From Pachyseris speciosa (Eukaryota; Cnidaria; Anthozoa; Scleractinia; Pachyseridae): a stretch of DNA of 64,000 nt. The first letter of the stretch is position 1. The number at the start of each line of letters is the position of its first letter. The translations under genes were made by a program, and so were the position numbers. Below are positions 46,501-56,888 of this stretch, piece by piece. The stretch spans positions 299,501-363,500 of the forward strand of contig JAEMWC010000367.1 in assembly GCA_016490735.1 (NCBI GenBank), in the 5' to 3' direction. A model generated the notes under the pieces. It saw nothing but the letters and a program-made list of their open reading frames with translations, ran no database searches and was not told the DNA's origin.

Positions 46501-48279
46501 GCAAGTACTGCCTTTTACAGTAGTCACAGTATCATCATCTGCGTTTAGATGTTTTTTACGTTACAAAATTATGTCTGAAGTCAACCCTCTTACGTTCCCC
46601 GTGACCAGTTGAACAGATATAAAATAATGCAAAGCAAGGCAACCTACCTCATCCATTGGTTGAATATCAAGTCCAATAGCTATACAGTCATCTGAAATAT
46701 CATTTACCTGGACTTCGTCAGGTCTGCCAATGAAACATGAATGTATGTTACTAGAAAATATGGCTGGTGACCGCTTCAATGCGGCCAATTTACATCTGCT
46801 TTTACTTTATTTTATGGTGTGTATATGTATAAATGTGTTTGTGGGTGAGTGGGGGGATTGGAGGGGATGGAAGAGCATTCTCTGTGAAATACAGGGCCAG
46901 TCAAGTTATTCATTGCATGGGATCAAAGTGCTTGTGAAATGGCATTTTTTTGTTTGTTTTGATGTACAGAACATTTGACTTTAATTGATCTCAAACTTAG
47001 CTTTAGTGTTCGTACCAAACCTCATGGTTAGTCAGTAGACCATTTTACAGTTCTTTGCTCAATACCCTGGCCTTTGATTGAATGCGAGGCTAGGGGTGAC
47101 CTTGTTTAGATACAAACCTACCTGCTTTTCTTATGGAAATTATGCTGATTAAACACTAGTTAGCATAAGAAAAACATGATTTACATAAGAAGAGTAGGTA
47201 GGTTTGTATCAAAACAAGGTCACCCCCAGCCTCGCTTTCACCGACAACTGTAAAATCGTCTATTGTTCCACTGGCTTTTTTGTTGTGGTGTAAAAAAAAA
47301 AAACCATCCGTTAATGGCAGTAAACATGAACCAAAAACACAGATAAAGATACAAGTATAAGCCAAAAGAAAAATGTACTTCCCTAAGTTATGGAGAAAAA
47401 AATAAACACCCCTCCCCAAGCCCCCCACCATCCTTTCTGCCCACCTTGCTTTAGAAAAAAAAGGCATTTGAAAATATATATCTAAATTCTCTAGGTCGCT
47501 AAACCCTTTTTAATGGCATTTTCAACAATTTGTTTCATAGCTTTTATGGTGTTTTACATGCTAACTACCTCTCTTTGGCCACCAATTCCCAAATTAACCA
47601 TTTATTAATCTGCCATACTATAAAAAAATCTAATTACCAAATCTATATCAAAAGGAAGTTTTTTTAAAATTGGTGTGATAGAAGATAAAGTAATAAGTTT
47701 CTGTTGTGACAAAGTATCTCAAGTCATTATTGAGGTTGACAAAAGCATTTGTAAAAAAAATATGACTCCACCCTTCTCAAGACCTAAAAAAGAAATTCCA
47801 CACCCCATTCCCCACCCCGCCCCACCAAAAGAAAAAAAAATCCAGACTATTATTTTCTGCACGCACACCAGCTCAATACCTTGGTTGTAATCAAAACAAG
47901 GAAAGGAAGGAAGCTTTTCACATGCCAAAAGGTTTGTAGCCATTGGAGGTCTAAGTTTGGTCGTTTACAGTCCAAAAATGATTTTAATTTTCGTTCTTAA
48001 CGAATAATAAAGTGCAGAAAAAGTCTTCATAGAACCCTTATGAAAAAAGATAAGCAACGCAAAAACTACAAAATAATTAAGCGCAGCACACCTGAAAGTT
48101 TTTGTGTCAACTTCTGAACCAAAATCACTAGAAATCTCCACCAAATCGTCTTCTCTAAATACAGGAAAGTTAGGAAAGAGTAGTCCTTGAGCAAATTGAC
48201 GTGTTGATGACAAGCAATAGAAACAGATTAAATGAGATGAATATTTATAGGACTGAAAAACTCACATGCTGTCGTCCAT
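43591..48279 (-). CDS. Mutator-like transposase with SWIM zinc finger, four exons, 954 aa
   Basis: Exons 48279-48266, 48154-48092, 46723-46648 and 46302-43591 join with GT-AG borders and matching phases (2, 2, 0) into one frame of 954 codons plus stop. The start is the ATG reading MDDS, whose donor is GTGAGT. In model numbering the DDE core has D370 (ELGVDLTFQLGPFY), D440/D441 (TGTDDERAL), a CxxH at C461/H464 (LLCFIHSERNV) and E568 (NIPESINDML). A SWIM zinc finger follows (C743, C745, C756, H758; KCSCGC...NNLCFH). The C-terminus has CAGC and RHYHLNPVC, another possible metal site. The N-terminus (to about residue 80) is acidic. MULE transposases cut and paste elements with long inverted ends and 9-11 bp duplications. 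No stop or frameshift is seen in 2.7 kb of the last exon, so the gene is either recently active or maintained by the host. A MITE (47036-47262) sits in intron 2. Confidence 0.85.
47036..47262. mobile_element. MITE family with CTTGTTTTGATACAAACCT core, copy 2
   Basis: TAGACCATTTTACAGTT and AACTGTAAAATCGTCTA are the ends; the inside matches the element at 39533-39769 (GGCCTTTGA, GATACAAACCT and its mirror). Lies inside intron 2 of the transposase gene. Confidence 0.8.
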
Positions 48280-48404
48280 ATCTCATCACTGCATACTTTT
48301 TTTTCAATGGCCTCCCGAGACTGGGGCGAGAATGATAATGGGAACAAGGGAGGAATGGGTCGAGTGAAATGGTGGCAACCAATATGGCGACGGAAGCAGG
48401 TACT

Positions 48405-48576
48405 TTTCTTCAGTACTCAGTACGAGTACTCCGTGGGGTAGTCCGCGGAGTAGTCCGTAGGGTAGTCCGTGGAGTACTCCGTGGGGTAGTCCGTGGAGTG
48501 GGGGTCAGTGGGTAGTCCGCGGAGTGGGGGTCAGTGGGTAGTCCGCGGAGCGGGGGTCAGTGTTTTCAACTCTCCC
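48405..48576 (-). repeat. Subterminal repeats upstream of the Mutator-like gene
   Basis: About eight imperfect copies of TAGTCCGYGGAGT, the last three spaced by GGGGGTCAGTGGG, run into GGGGGTCAGTGTTTTCAACT and CTCCC. The right end of the foldback at 9729-10576 finishes with GGGGGTCAGTATTTTCGGGT and CACCC. This would be the right terminus of the element carrying the transposase gene, whose start codon is 130 bp inside. No left terminus was found. Confidence 0.55.
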
Positions 48577-49156
48577 TACGAACGGCGGCCGCGATGGATT
48601 ACACTTTGCCGAGGAGCACTCTGATGATCTTGTTCACAGTTTTACTGTGCCGTTGACAGTAACGGGCTTTTATAATTTAAGAACTGTTCCTATTTCTAAT
48701 AACGAAGTAAGCTTATTTACTTACCAAAAACATTCAAAATTCTTGATTAAAAATGGCTTGCCGGCCTCTAAATCCACGGTGATGCATTCATTTCCTTTGA
48801 CATCGGTGCCACAATCTTCAGCCTTTATACTATAATAACGCTGTTGTTATTCACCCTGTAAACCACTCAAAAAACCATCTATGCGAAACAAAATTGGGCG
48901 CCAAGAGAGAATGAATAGAGGTTCTTTGTTCGGTGAAAAGCACGAGATAGTCATGTGAAAATTTTCGCACTATTATGGCTGTTGCTGAGTAACATCCACT
49001 GGAGTACTTGATTGCAATCCTCAGCGCTGTCTGCTCAGCGCTGTCTGCTGCTCTGTTCAAGTAAGTGCAAGTGAACGCTTCGTTTGCATCGCTCATTCAG
49101 ATTTCGAGGATATATGAATCCAATTTCTGGCGAAGATTTTGACGAAAACAGGGCAA

Positions 49157-50491
49157 CCCTAAAATATGGAATCCGGAATCCGGAATCCGGAATTCGGAGT
49201 CCGGAATGCGGAATCCGGAATCCGGAATCCGGAATCCGGAATCCGGAATCCGGAATCCGGAATCCGGAATCCTAAATTCAGAAACTATAATCGGAAAAAG
49301 GAAAAACTTGATTTCACAAAAGGCAAAATTGCCTTACATTACTGAAATCTTTTGAAGAGTTTTGGTTGTAGACTTATTGTAGCTAGTCACTAATTCATCT
49401 GTACTGAGTTGTAAACGTCATCTGAGCGACTAAAAAGTTTTAACTTTTTTCTGCACGGAGTCTTTCCTTTTCAAAATCACCGTGGGAACAATGATTGCTC
49501 ATTAGTTGTTAATAATAAGTCACATACAAAATTCGTGTGTAACACGCCGACGGATCGAAACTGGATCACACACACATACAAGGCAATTTTATTTTATGGT
49601 GCATGTAATGTTTACACTAGAGAAAAAGTCAACTTAGGAATATTTCAAGTCAAGTAATTTTTTGATATTTCAAGTAAATTTGTCGGATTTAACGCTTCAC
49701 ACACAAGTAACGTTTTTCCTTCAACATATATGAGTTATATGATTATATATTGACTTACAGGCTTCGCCCGCCTCAAAGTTCAAGAAACCACAAGTTTCAA
49801 GTCACTTGAAAATTTCTTGAATCATTTCAATTTTCCGACTAGAATGAGTTCCAAAGTAAAGTGACTTAAGATTTTACTTAAGCCTTCACACACATATTTC
49901 GGAAAAGTAAAACTTTAGCAGCTCCTTATAAGTCTTACTTAACAGCCTAGTGTAAAGACTACCATACAAATTTCTAACGCCTGAAATATTCTAGACATAA
50001 ATAACTGAAATCGAAATACGTTCTCTGGTTAAAAATATTAAAACGCATAAGCTTTCGGTTATCAGTCTATAGCCTTTAACGAATGAAAAATGTAGCGCGC
50101 GAACGGAATACAAAAAAGGTGCAAAAATTTTTTGAGAATAAAAACACAAAAAGAAGTGTAAAAAAAGCTAGAAGATAAAAATGTAAAAGAAGTCTAATTA
50201 CAATAAAATGGAATATTGCCTAGGCAACGGTTTTGAGTTATTATCCGCGTCGACGGTTTCCATTTGCGTGAAACATTTTTCATTCGTTAAAGGCTATAGA
50301 CTGATGGCCAAAAGTTTATGTTTTTAATCTTTTTAACCAGGGACGTTTTTAATTTCAATATGACTTGTCCTGATTACAGCTCTATTTTTAACTGAAATCA
50401 AGTTTTCTTTCGCCCGGTTATAGTTTCATGATTCCGGATTCCGGATTCTGGATTCCGGATTCCGGTTTCCGGATTCCATGTTTTAGGGTTG
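49157..50491 (-). mobile_element. Transposon with GGAATCC heptamer ends, copy 2
   Basis: ACGAAAAC flanks both sides (about 49142-49149 and 50492-50500), an 8 bp duplication. Ends AGGGCAACCCTAAAA and TTTTAGGGTTGCCC. The left subterminal block holds about 14 tandem GGAATCC heptamers (49167-49273), the right one five or six as GGATTCC. The interior is the reverse complement of 4317-5572 with scattered changes. No coding capacity. Confidence 0.88.
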
Positions 50492-50500
50492 CCCACGAAA

Positions 50501-51814
50501 ACACACTTTAGGAAGAGATTCATCTTCAGTTGAGTATAAGACATGCTTTAGATGTTTGTTACCAAATGTTGACGAGATAGCGAAGAGACGAACGAGTTCG
50601 TGGAGGTGAGAAAATTCCATCGCTAACTCTCGCTCACTTTTAAGTCTTACGTCCGTTTCATTTCAAAGGACTTTGTAAATTTCATGAGCTTTTCGGATAA
50701 ATCACTGAGTAAATGTTTGACTGAAGGATTGTATTTTATTTTATGTAATTGTCTCTATGTTGTGTTTATATAAGTAAAGCTTAATTAGTAGCACTTAATT
50801 GGTCTTAAAGAATCACAAAACTTTGCAGTCTTTTTTTAATTTTAAGTGGTGGAACTTGAACTTGATATTGATTGGCCACAAATTGCTCAAATTTGCATTT
50901 TGATATCTCAGCTTACCATTGATTCCAAGACATTTCCAGCAATTCCAAATGCGATTTTTGTTTAGTCTTAAGATTGTTGGGAATTCCTTTTAATTCCAAG
51001 TTATTCCCAACTGGATCAGTGAACATTCCCAGCTATTCTAATTAATTCCAAGCCTTTGGTTTTATCCTAATTCCTAGGAATAATCAATTGTGGGCCACAA
51101 TGGAAACTACTGGACTACCAGTAATATGTTACCCCTATAAAGTGGCAGTATAAAGACTTTTGTATAGTGCTGAAAAATCAGGTCGTGGGTTTTGATTATG
51201 AAGAGTCATCTTTTAATATTTGAATGGAACTGTGATAAGATGTTTCAGCTGATCACGTTTTATGATGAGAAGTTTCCTTCAGTCTAAACAACTCATGAAA
51301 ATGGCTGGCTTGTCCCTCCCTCTAACCTTTTTGCCCATCCGAACAAAATTAATGTCACTTTCGCTAAAACACAGCATGGATGTTGACATGACAATGTGGG
51401 ACGTACCCTCGGTGTGACACACAGTGGGCCCCTCCTTGAAAAATCCTAGCTGTATATGCCCCTTAGTGTGGTCTACACTTAATCCGGTCGCCATGTTTCT
51501 TTCGTATTAAATTATATTATTCTTTTGGTCACTTGTTACGGCACATTGGTCCATTTTTATTCTACTTTTATTGTCATCCCAGTACCGCTCCAGTATTGTT
51601 CTGGTACAAGTTTACAAGTCTAACACCTTTATTATGGTCTATGATCTGTTGGCTTGAATTTTGATGCAAGGTAGTGACATCTATTTGTCCTTTCTTGGTT
51701 GCCTTTGAATTTTAATAAATAAAATTTCAAAAGTCTATTTTTAAAATGAAAGTCTGTAACAACTATAATTTATTCAAGGCATGTGTGGTGAATTTTCATG
51801 ATTCCCACCTTATA
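50501..51814. other. Non-coding stretch, nothing recognised
   Basis: No supported gene or repeat. Low-complexity AT-rich DNA with repeated ATTCC words around 50930-51065. Confidence 0.4.
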
Positions 51815-52235
51815 AGCCCTAGAATCATGGAAAATTCATGACCCATGAAATCAGTAATGTAAACGAAATCTTTTTATATGCTATGAAAAGTATGTTTTCA
51901 TGGGTCATTAAAGACATTGTTTCGAGTTTCATGGATTATTAATGGCCCATGAAATCGAAGACCACACCACCAGCCATTTTCATGGCCCACGAAAGTCCAA
52001 ACACATGACTTTCATGGGTCGTGAAATATATCATGAGACGAGTTTCATGGCAAATTCATGGCCCATGAATATATCTCCTTATCAAATTCATGGGTCATGA
52101 AATAAATGGCACATTTTCATGATGGAAAATTCATGGCCAAAAGAGAACCCATGACATTACATTATGCAGTTTTCATGGGCTATTAAATGGCTTTCGTGGG
52201 GTATTCACAGAAAATTCATGGCATTTTCATAAAAC
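51815..52235. repeat. Cluster of TTCATGG / CCATGAA palindromes
   Basis: At least ten copies of an imperfect palindrome such as TTCATGGGTCATGAAAT or TTCATGGCCCATGAA occur within about 420 bp, at irregular spacing of roughly 30-45 bp. Individual TTCATGG words number more than a dozen. There is no fixed period, so this is not an ordinary tandem repeat. Origin and role unknown. Confidence 0.8.
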
Positions 52236-52290
52236 TGTGGCTCATAGTGTAGCACGGATGGAGTCGGGAGCTTCAGCAGACACATCACAT

Positions 52291-52405
52291 AAGTGTCCAT
52301 GTTTTAACCGCCAAAACTTTTAGTCTACGGCACACTATGGAACAATCCTTTCTACATGTACCTGTCAATCATTTAATGTCCAGTTGCAGTTTTACTCTTC
52401 TGTTA
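52291..52405 (+). repeat. Dispersed repeat shared with 62814-62912
   Basis: Both places read GTTTTAACCGCCAAA, TAGTCTACG, CACACTAT, AATCCTTTCTAC and CTGTCAATCATTT/CGTCAATCATTT in the same order. Both are followed within about 150 bp by a MITE beginning GGGCT. Confidence 0.75.
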
Positions 52406-52451
52406 CGAGCGTTTGGTGCTTAGTTTTCAATAAAGACTTATGAAGGGCTTG

Positions 52452-52669
52452 GTGGAAAACTATGCTACAGTGTAAGTGGATTTTTGGGAGGTTTTTTTAT
52501 TTATTTTGCTCCAAAATTGCTGGTTTTTTGTATACATGGCTTGTTTTGATGTGGTAAACATTGTCCTGTATTCTTTTTTTGCTGCTTTGTGCTTAGGCTT
52601 CCAGAAAACACGGGCCAAAAAACGTGTTCACCTAAAAATCGACTGAGCATAGTTTTCCACCAAGCCCTT
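52452..52669. mobile_element. MITE, GAAGGGCTTGGTGGAAAACT ends
   Basis: GAAGGGCTTGGTGGAAAACT and AGTTTTCCACCAAGCCCTTC are inverted copies about 220 bp apart; no coding content. The first bases (GAAGGGCT) resemble those of the MITEs at 58868 and 62971. Confidence 0.8.
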
Positions 52670-53195
52670 CAATTGAACGTCTCATACAGTAGCTTTAGTG
52701 ATTGATCAGTCAGTCACCAGCATTTATCTGTGGTTTTAGCAGGGCGTAGTCTCCACAAGCAGAACACTATTCCTAAAGCCTGGCCTTGGGTCATGATAGT
52801 GAATCGCCGGTCGGTCAGTCGTGTCATAACTATGTGTTGTACAACTTCTAAAATGCAACTGAAATCCTTTATTGTGACTAATCACTATCAACAAGTCTCA
52901 GACGTAAATAATAGAAGAAAACTGGTTCAATTTTTGCCCAGATTAAAAAGATACCTTGTTCTGTCTTCATGGCATCGCATTTGCCTGCCTTAGTAATATC
53001 CAGTTATTCCTTGCTTAGCAGTCACTAAATGTGAAGTAAAAGTAGATTGTATAGAATTTATGGATGAGTAATTTTGGTTTCTAGTCTGTACTTATGTATC
53101 ATTTTTTATTAATGACCAAGTACAGTCAAGTTGCAGTTTTGGTGCTCTTTGAAAATATGCTGGTTCATGCATTTTGTTTCTTTTTCTGTTCACAG

Positions 53196-55228
53196 AAATC
53201 GAAAATCTAGATGTCCTGGAAAATATACAGATCAGTACGGAAATTAGTAACAGTGAAACAATTTCCTGCTCCCTGAAAACAAATCCAACAAAGTATATCA
53301 AATGGTATGACAGTGTAGGACATCCAATATTAAATACAAGCAAGATTCAGGTTTCTGGTAGCACATTAACCATAAGCAATATCGATCTGACTGATGGAGG
53401 GGCCTACCAGTGTAGAGGGTTGTCTGACATGCGCCCTTACACCATTTATGTGAATGGTAGGTTGGGGAATTTTCTTTTTCTTGTTAAGAGCCTGCATGAC
53501 TGTAATTTGTTAGGTATTATTCCCATCACTGAAGGTGTTATGTCGAGGGTATTTATGTGTCTTGTAATCAAAATAATGGTTAAATTATTTACAACAAATG
53601 CTCGACATGAAGCGAAACTAAAGAGGCTGACAACGTCAATCTGCATATTCACCCTCACCGATCAAAAGAATTTTTGTTCGAAAAACACTGGTGTGTTACT
53701 TCTATGGTCACCTTTTAGACAACTGAGGGCTAATGCTTTGATAAAACTAAGAACATTCATGAACATCTGCTCAGCAATAATTAAAAATTATGAGTAACGT
53801 TGGAGCACTATGCTGTGGCCTGCGCAGCAACTTTGCAATAGCGGGTGGGGGTGGGGGGTTGTAGAGGACTCACTTCGAGCGCGTTAGTGTGAGTCAACTA
53901 GTGGGATCTGGGGGCATGCTTCTCTAGGAAATTTTCAATTAAAGTCCTTTGTAGTGACTGGAAATGCGTTTAAAACTAACATGGTGTGGTGAAACTTATA
54001 TACTTTCAGCAACAAAAAGGCGGTGTTTTAAACAAGAATAATCAGTTATCGATAAAACATAAAATAGAAACAGAAACTTTTTCAACTGAGACTGATGAAG
54101 GATGAGCGAGTTAGTCGAAATATGTTGATTTTCTGTTGAAACCTAGGGGGGCTAAAGCCCTCTCAGCCCCTCCCCCTTCGCGGTCCTTGTATGTCTAAAT
54201 CTCAAGCAACTTTTCAAAAATTCTTGAAAGCACTATTTGAGTACTTTTTTTGCAATTTTTGAGCACTTTTTGGCGAATTTGACAGCGCAATCGGGACTTG
54301 CCTAGCTCCCTGTGACACTGCCTGAGAGTATCCTATAGTGATGAGCCATAATTTTAAGTGAGGCATGTGTTAATACTGTGGAGTTAACTGAGCCTCTTGA
54401 TAACATTCAGGATCATCTGTTCCATCATCACAATCATCATCGCCATGGCCAACCAAACATACTAATTCTAAATGAAATGGAATACAGGGGAGGGGGGAGT
54501 GTTGAAATTGATTAGCGTGCTGTATTGTGAAAATGTTAAGGGCTTGAGACCACTCGATAAAATCTTCGAATTGTGTACAGTGTAGGTGTTAACAATTAAT
54601 TAATCCGCAGTCAGAGGTTAAATTTGTGCACGCCTTCTGGCCTGTGCTGTTCTGCTGTTCTGCTGTTCTGCTGAATCTGAACACAACTGAGATCAAATGA
54701 TGTCAAAAGCAGCATTAATTATTTTGCATGAACATTTTTAGTCAAAATTTGTTTCACAGCAGTTATCAATATGGGGTGTGTGGGCAGTGGTTTACTGACA
54801 ATTACAGTTTATTAAAAGTTCTAAAATATAAATGACATTCAACAAACAATCTGTTGTAACACGGCTCTTAAAGTTGAACACCTACGAAACATTTCTTTGA
54901 CTTTTAACTGAAACCATGTTATCTAATTACCTTTAACAGCGGAGTTTACGAAGACACCAGGGAACAAACCCTTGTAAGTGGGAAGCCTGGCATCATAAAC
55001 TGTAGTGCCCAAGGAGCACCTGATCCACAGTTGGAGAAATGGAGCAGAGAAGATGGAAAACTGCTTGGCAAGAGAAGATTCACAAGGCTCTCCAACTGGA
55101 GCTTGTATATTGATCCAGTTCACCCAGAGGATGGAGGGAGATACAGATGTCACATCAAACAGAGTAAAGGAGATAGATCAACCACAAGCAAACATAAGGC
55201 CATTGATGTTTCCGTTATAGATGAGTAA
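53196..55228 (+). CDS. Immunoglobulin-domain protein, two exons (partial gene)
   Basis: Exon A is 53196-53456 and exon B is 54945-55228. Each codes one Ig fold. Exon A has the cysteine in TISCSLKTN, the tryptophan in KWYD and LTDGGAYQC. Exon B has IINCSAQG, EKWSRED and PEDGGRYRC. Exon A begins after TTCTGTTCACAG and ends at AATG/GTAGGT, so it is a symmetrical phase 1-1 exon, the rule for Ig domains. Exon B begins at the phase-1 acceptor GCGGAG/TTTACG and stops at TAA (55226-55228); GTAAAG overlaps the stop, so a further exon is possible. Role likely cell-surface or secreted adhesion/recognition, by domain type only. No signal peptide exon could be assigned, so the 5' part is missing or outside the window. 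Confidence 0.72.
53810..54075 (+). repeat. Dispersed repeat in the Ig-gene intron
   Basis: Reverse-oriented relative of 1075-1315, with GACTCACTTCGAGCGCGTTA, GTGAGTCAACTAG and AAACAAGAATAATCAGTT in shared order. Lies in the intron between the two Ig exons. Confidence 0.7.
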
Positions 55229-55325
55229 AGTAAAAACAACGGAAGAGGTAGCAAGTTGCTCAAGAGGTTACAACAGCGCTACAAATCTACTTTGGCAGTG
55301 ATTTGAAATTTAGCACTACTATTAA

Positions 55326-56386
55326 GGTGGTCCTCGGGTATTTATGGGGTTGTGTGGTCCCTTAACTTTTTAAATTACATTTTTGAAAAGGAAAACGTGG
55401 ACTGGTTTCTTAGCAATTTTAGCCTCCGAAAGAAAAATCCTTGAATAATGTAATAATTTAGATTTTATAGCGATCAGAATCGAATTCTTTTTGTAGTAAA
55501 AGGTTTTCTAAGACCTTCTTTTTCAAGAAAATGCAATTATTTCTTATTTGACATGATGAATTTTTTTACAAAACACACCAAAGAGGCTAAAAAACAGCGA
55601 AGGTTTACTCACAGCGCGTTACATGAGAATCCAAACCGTAGATTTGCCAATTCATCGACTTGTTAATTTTGCCCTCAAAACTGCTCTCCTCTCACGTTTG
55701 ACTCCATTGTTGTCTAAATGTGGGAGATATACTTACCCAGAACCCATCATTTTTAAGGGTGACATCATTTACATCACTTTGCAAGGACCTTTGTAATATC
55801 CTGGTCTATGCACTATTCGAAAAGAATGCAAAACAAATCGAGGAGTTTTGAGTTTTTTGAAATAATATGATTTGTTGGCTTTTGTCCAACAAGCAGTCAA
55901 AAAACCACACATCTTTATCAATTGCTAACATTTGATGTAAGTCTTCGATCTTTTAGGCTCTTATACATAAGGTGTAAATGACGTCAGCCTTACAAATGGT
56001 AGGTTTTGGGTAAGTATATCTCCCACATTATTTTAGACGACAATTAAGTCAGACGTGAGAGAAGAGCAGTTATGAGGGCAAAATTAACAACTTGACGATT
56101 TGGCAAATCTACGGTTTGGATTCTGATGTAACTCGCTGTGAGTAAACCTTCGCTGTTTTTTAGCCTCTTTGATGTGTTTGTAAAAAAAAATTCACTGTGT
56201 CAAATAAGAAATCATTGCATTTTCTTGAAAAAGAGGGTCTTAGAAACCATAAAATCTAAATTATTATATTATTCAAGGATTCTTATTTCGGAGGCTGAAA
56301 TTTATAAGAAATCGGTCCATGTTTTCCCTTTCAAAAACGCAATTGAAAAAGGGACCACACGACCCCATAAATATCCGCGGGCCACC
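55326..56386. mobile_element. Near-complete palindrome flanked by TTAA (1.06 kb)
   Basis: Ends GGTGGTCCTCGGGTATTTAT and ATAAATATCCGCGGGCCACC. TTAA stands on both sides (55322-55325, 56387-56390), as in piggyBac-type insertions. Arms of about 450 bp mirror each other with a loop of about 180 bp; for instance GGTTTACTCACAGCGCGTTA is mirrored by TAACTCGCTGTGAGTAAACC. No coding content. Confidence 0.82.
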
Positions 56387-56888
56387 TTAAGCAGCCGTTG
56401 TCTATTAGAAGTAAATTTCTTGAATATTATTTCATAAAACCTATGAGAGAGAAAGACCCAAAAGTATCACTTTTTCTCATTTGTCGCTAAATTTGACATT
56501 GAAAAAGGGTTAACCATTTATTTTAGCAACTGTAATTCTCAGAAGGCTTGACTTCCTGTTGAAACAATAACGGGTGCTTGTAATGTCAGCTGGGAAACAC
56601 AACCATTGTGCAATTGAGAAATCTCACTATAATTATTTATGGTGGCTTATGCTACTAGTGACTTAGTTCACAGGAGATTCGTTCCGACGAAAACAGTGAA
56701 AATGAATGCAATTTACAAGTACGATTGTGATATCACTGTGATATTGTTAGAACGTCGGAAACCGCTATGCATGTTGGGCCTCGTCTCTATTGTCTTGAAC
56801 CACGTAGAGTTCATCATCTGGCGCTCGAAAGTAACAAGAAACAGACTGAGTTTATTGATCACATTTGTAAACACAACAGAAATTTACA

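Noticed and set aside
48594..48656. Short frame reading MDYTLPRSTLMILFTVLLC, signal-peptide-like
   Set aside because: It stops after 20 codons with no good donor; it could be a first exon of the Ig gene, but no spliced frame links them.
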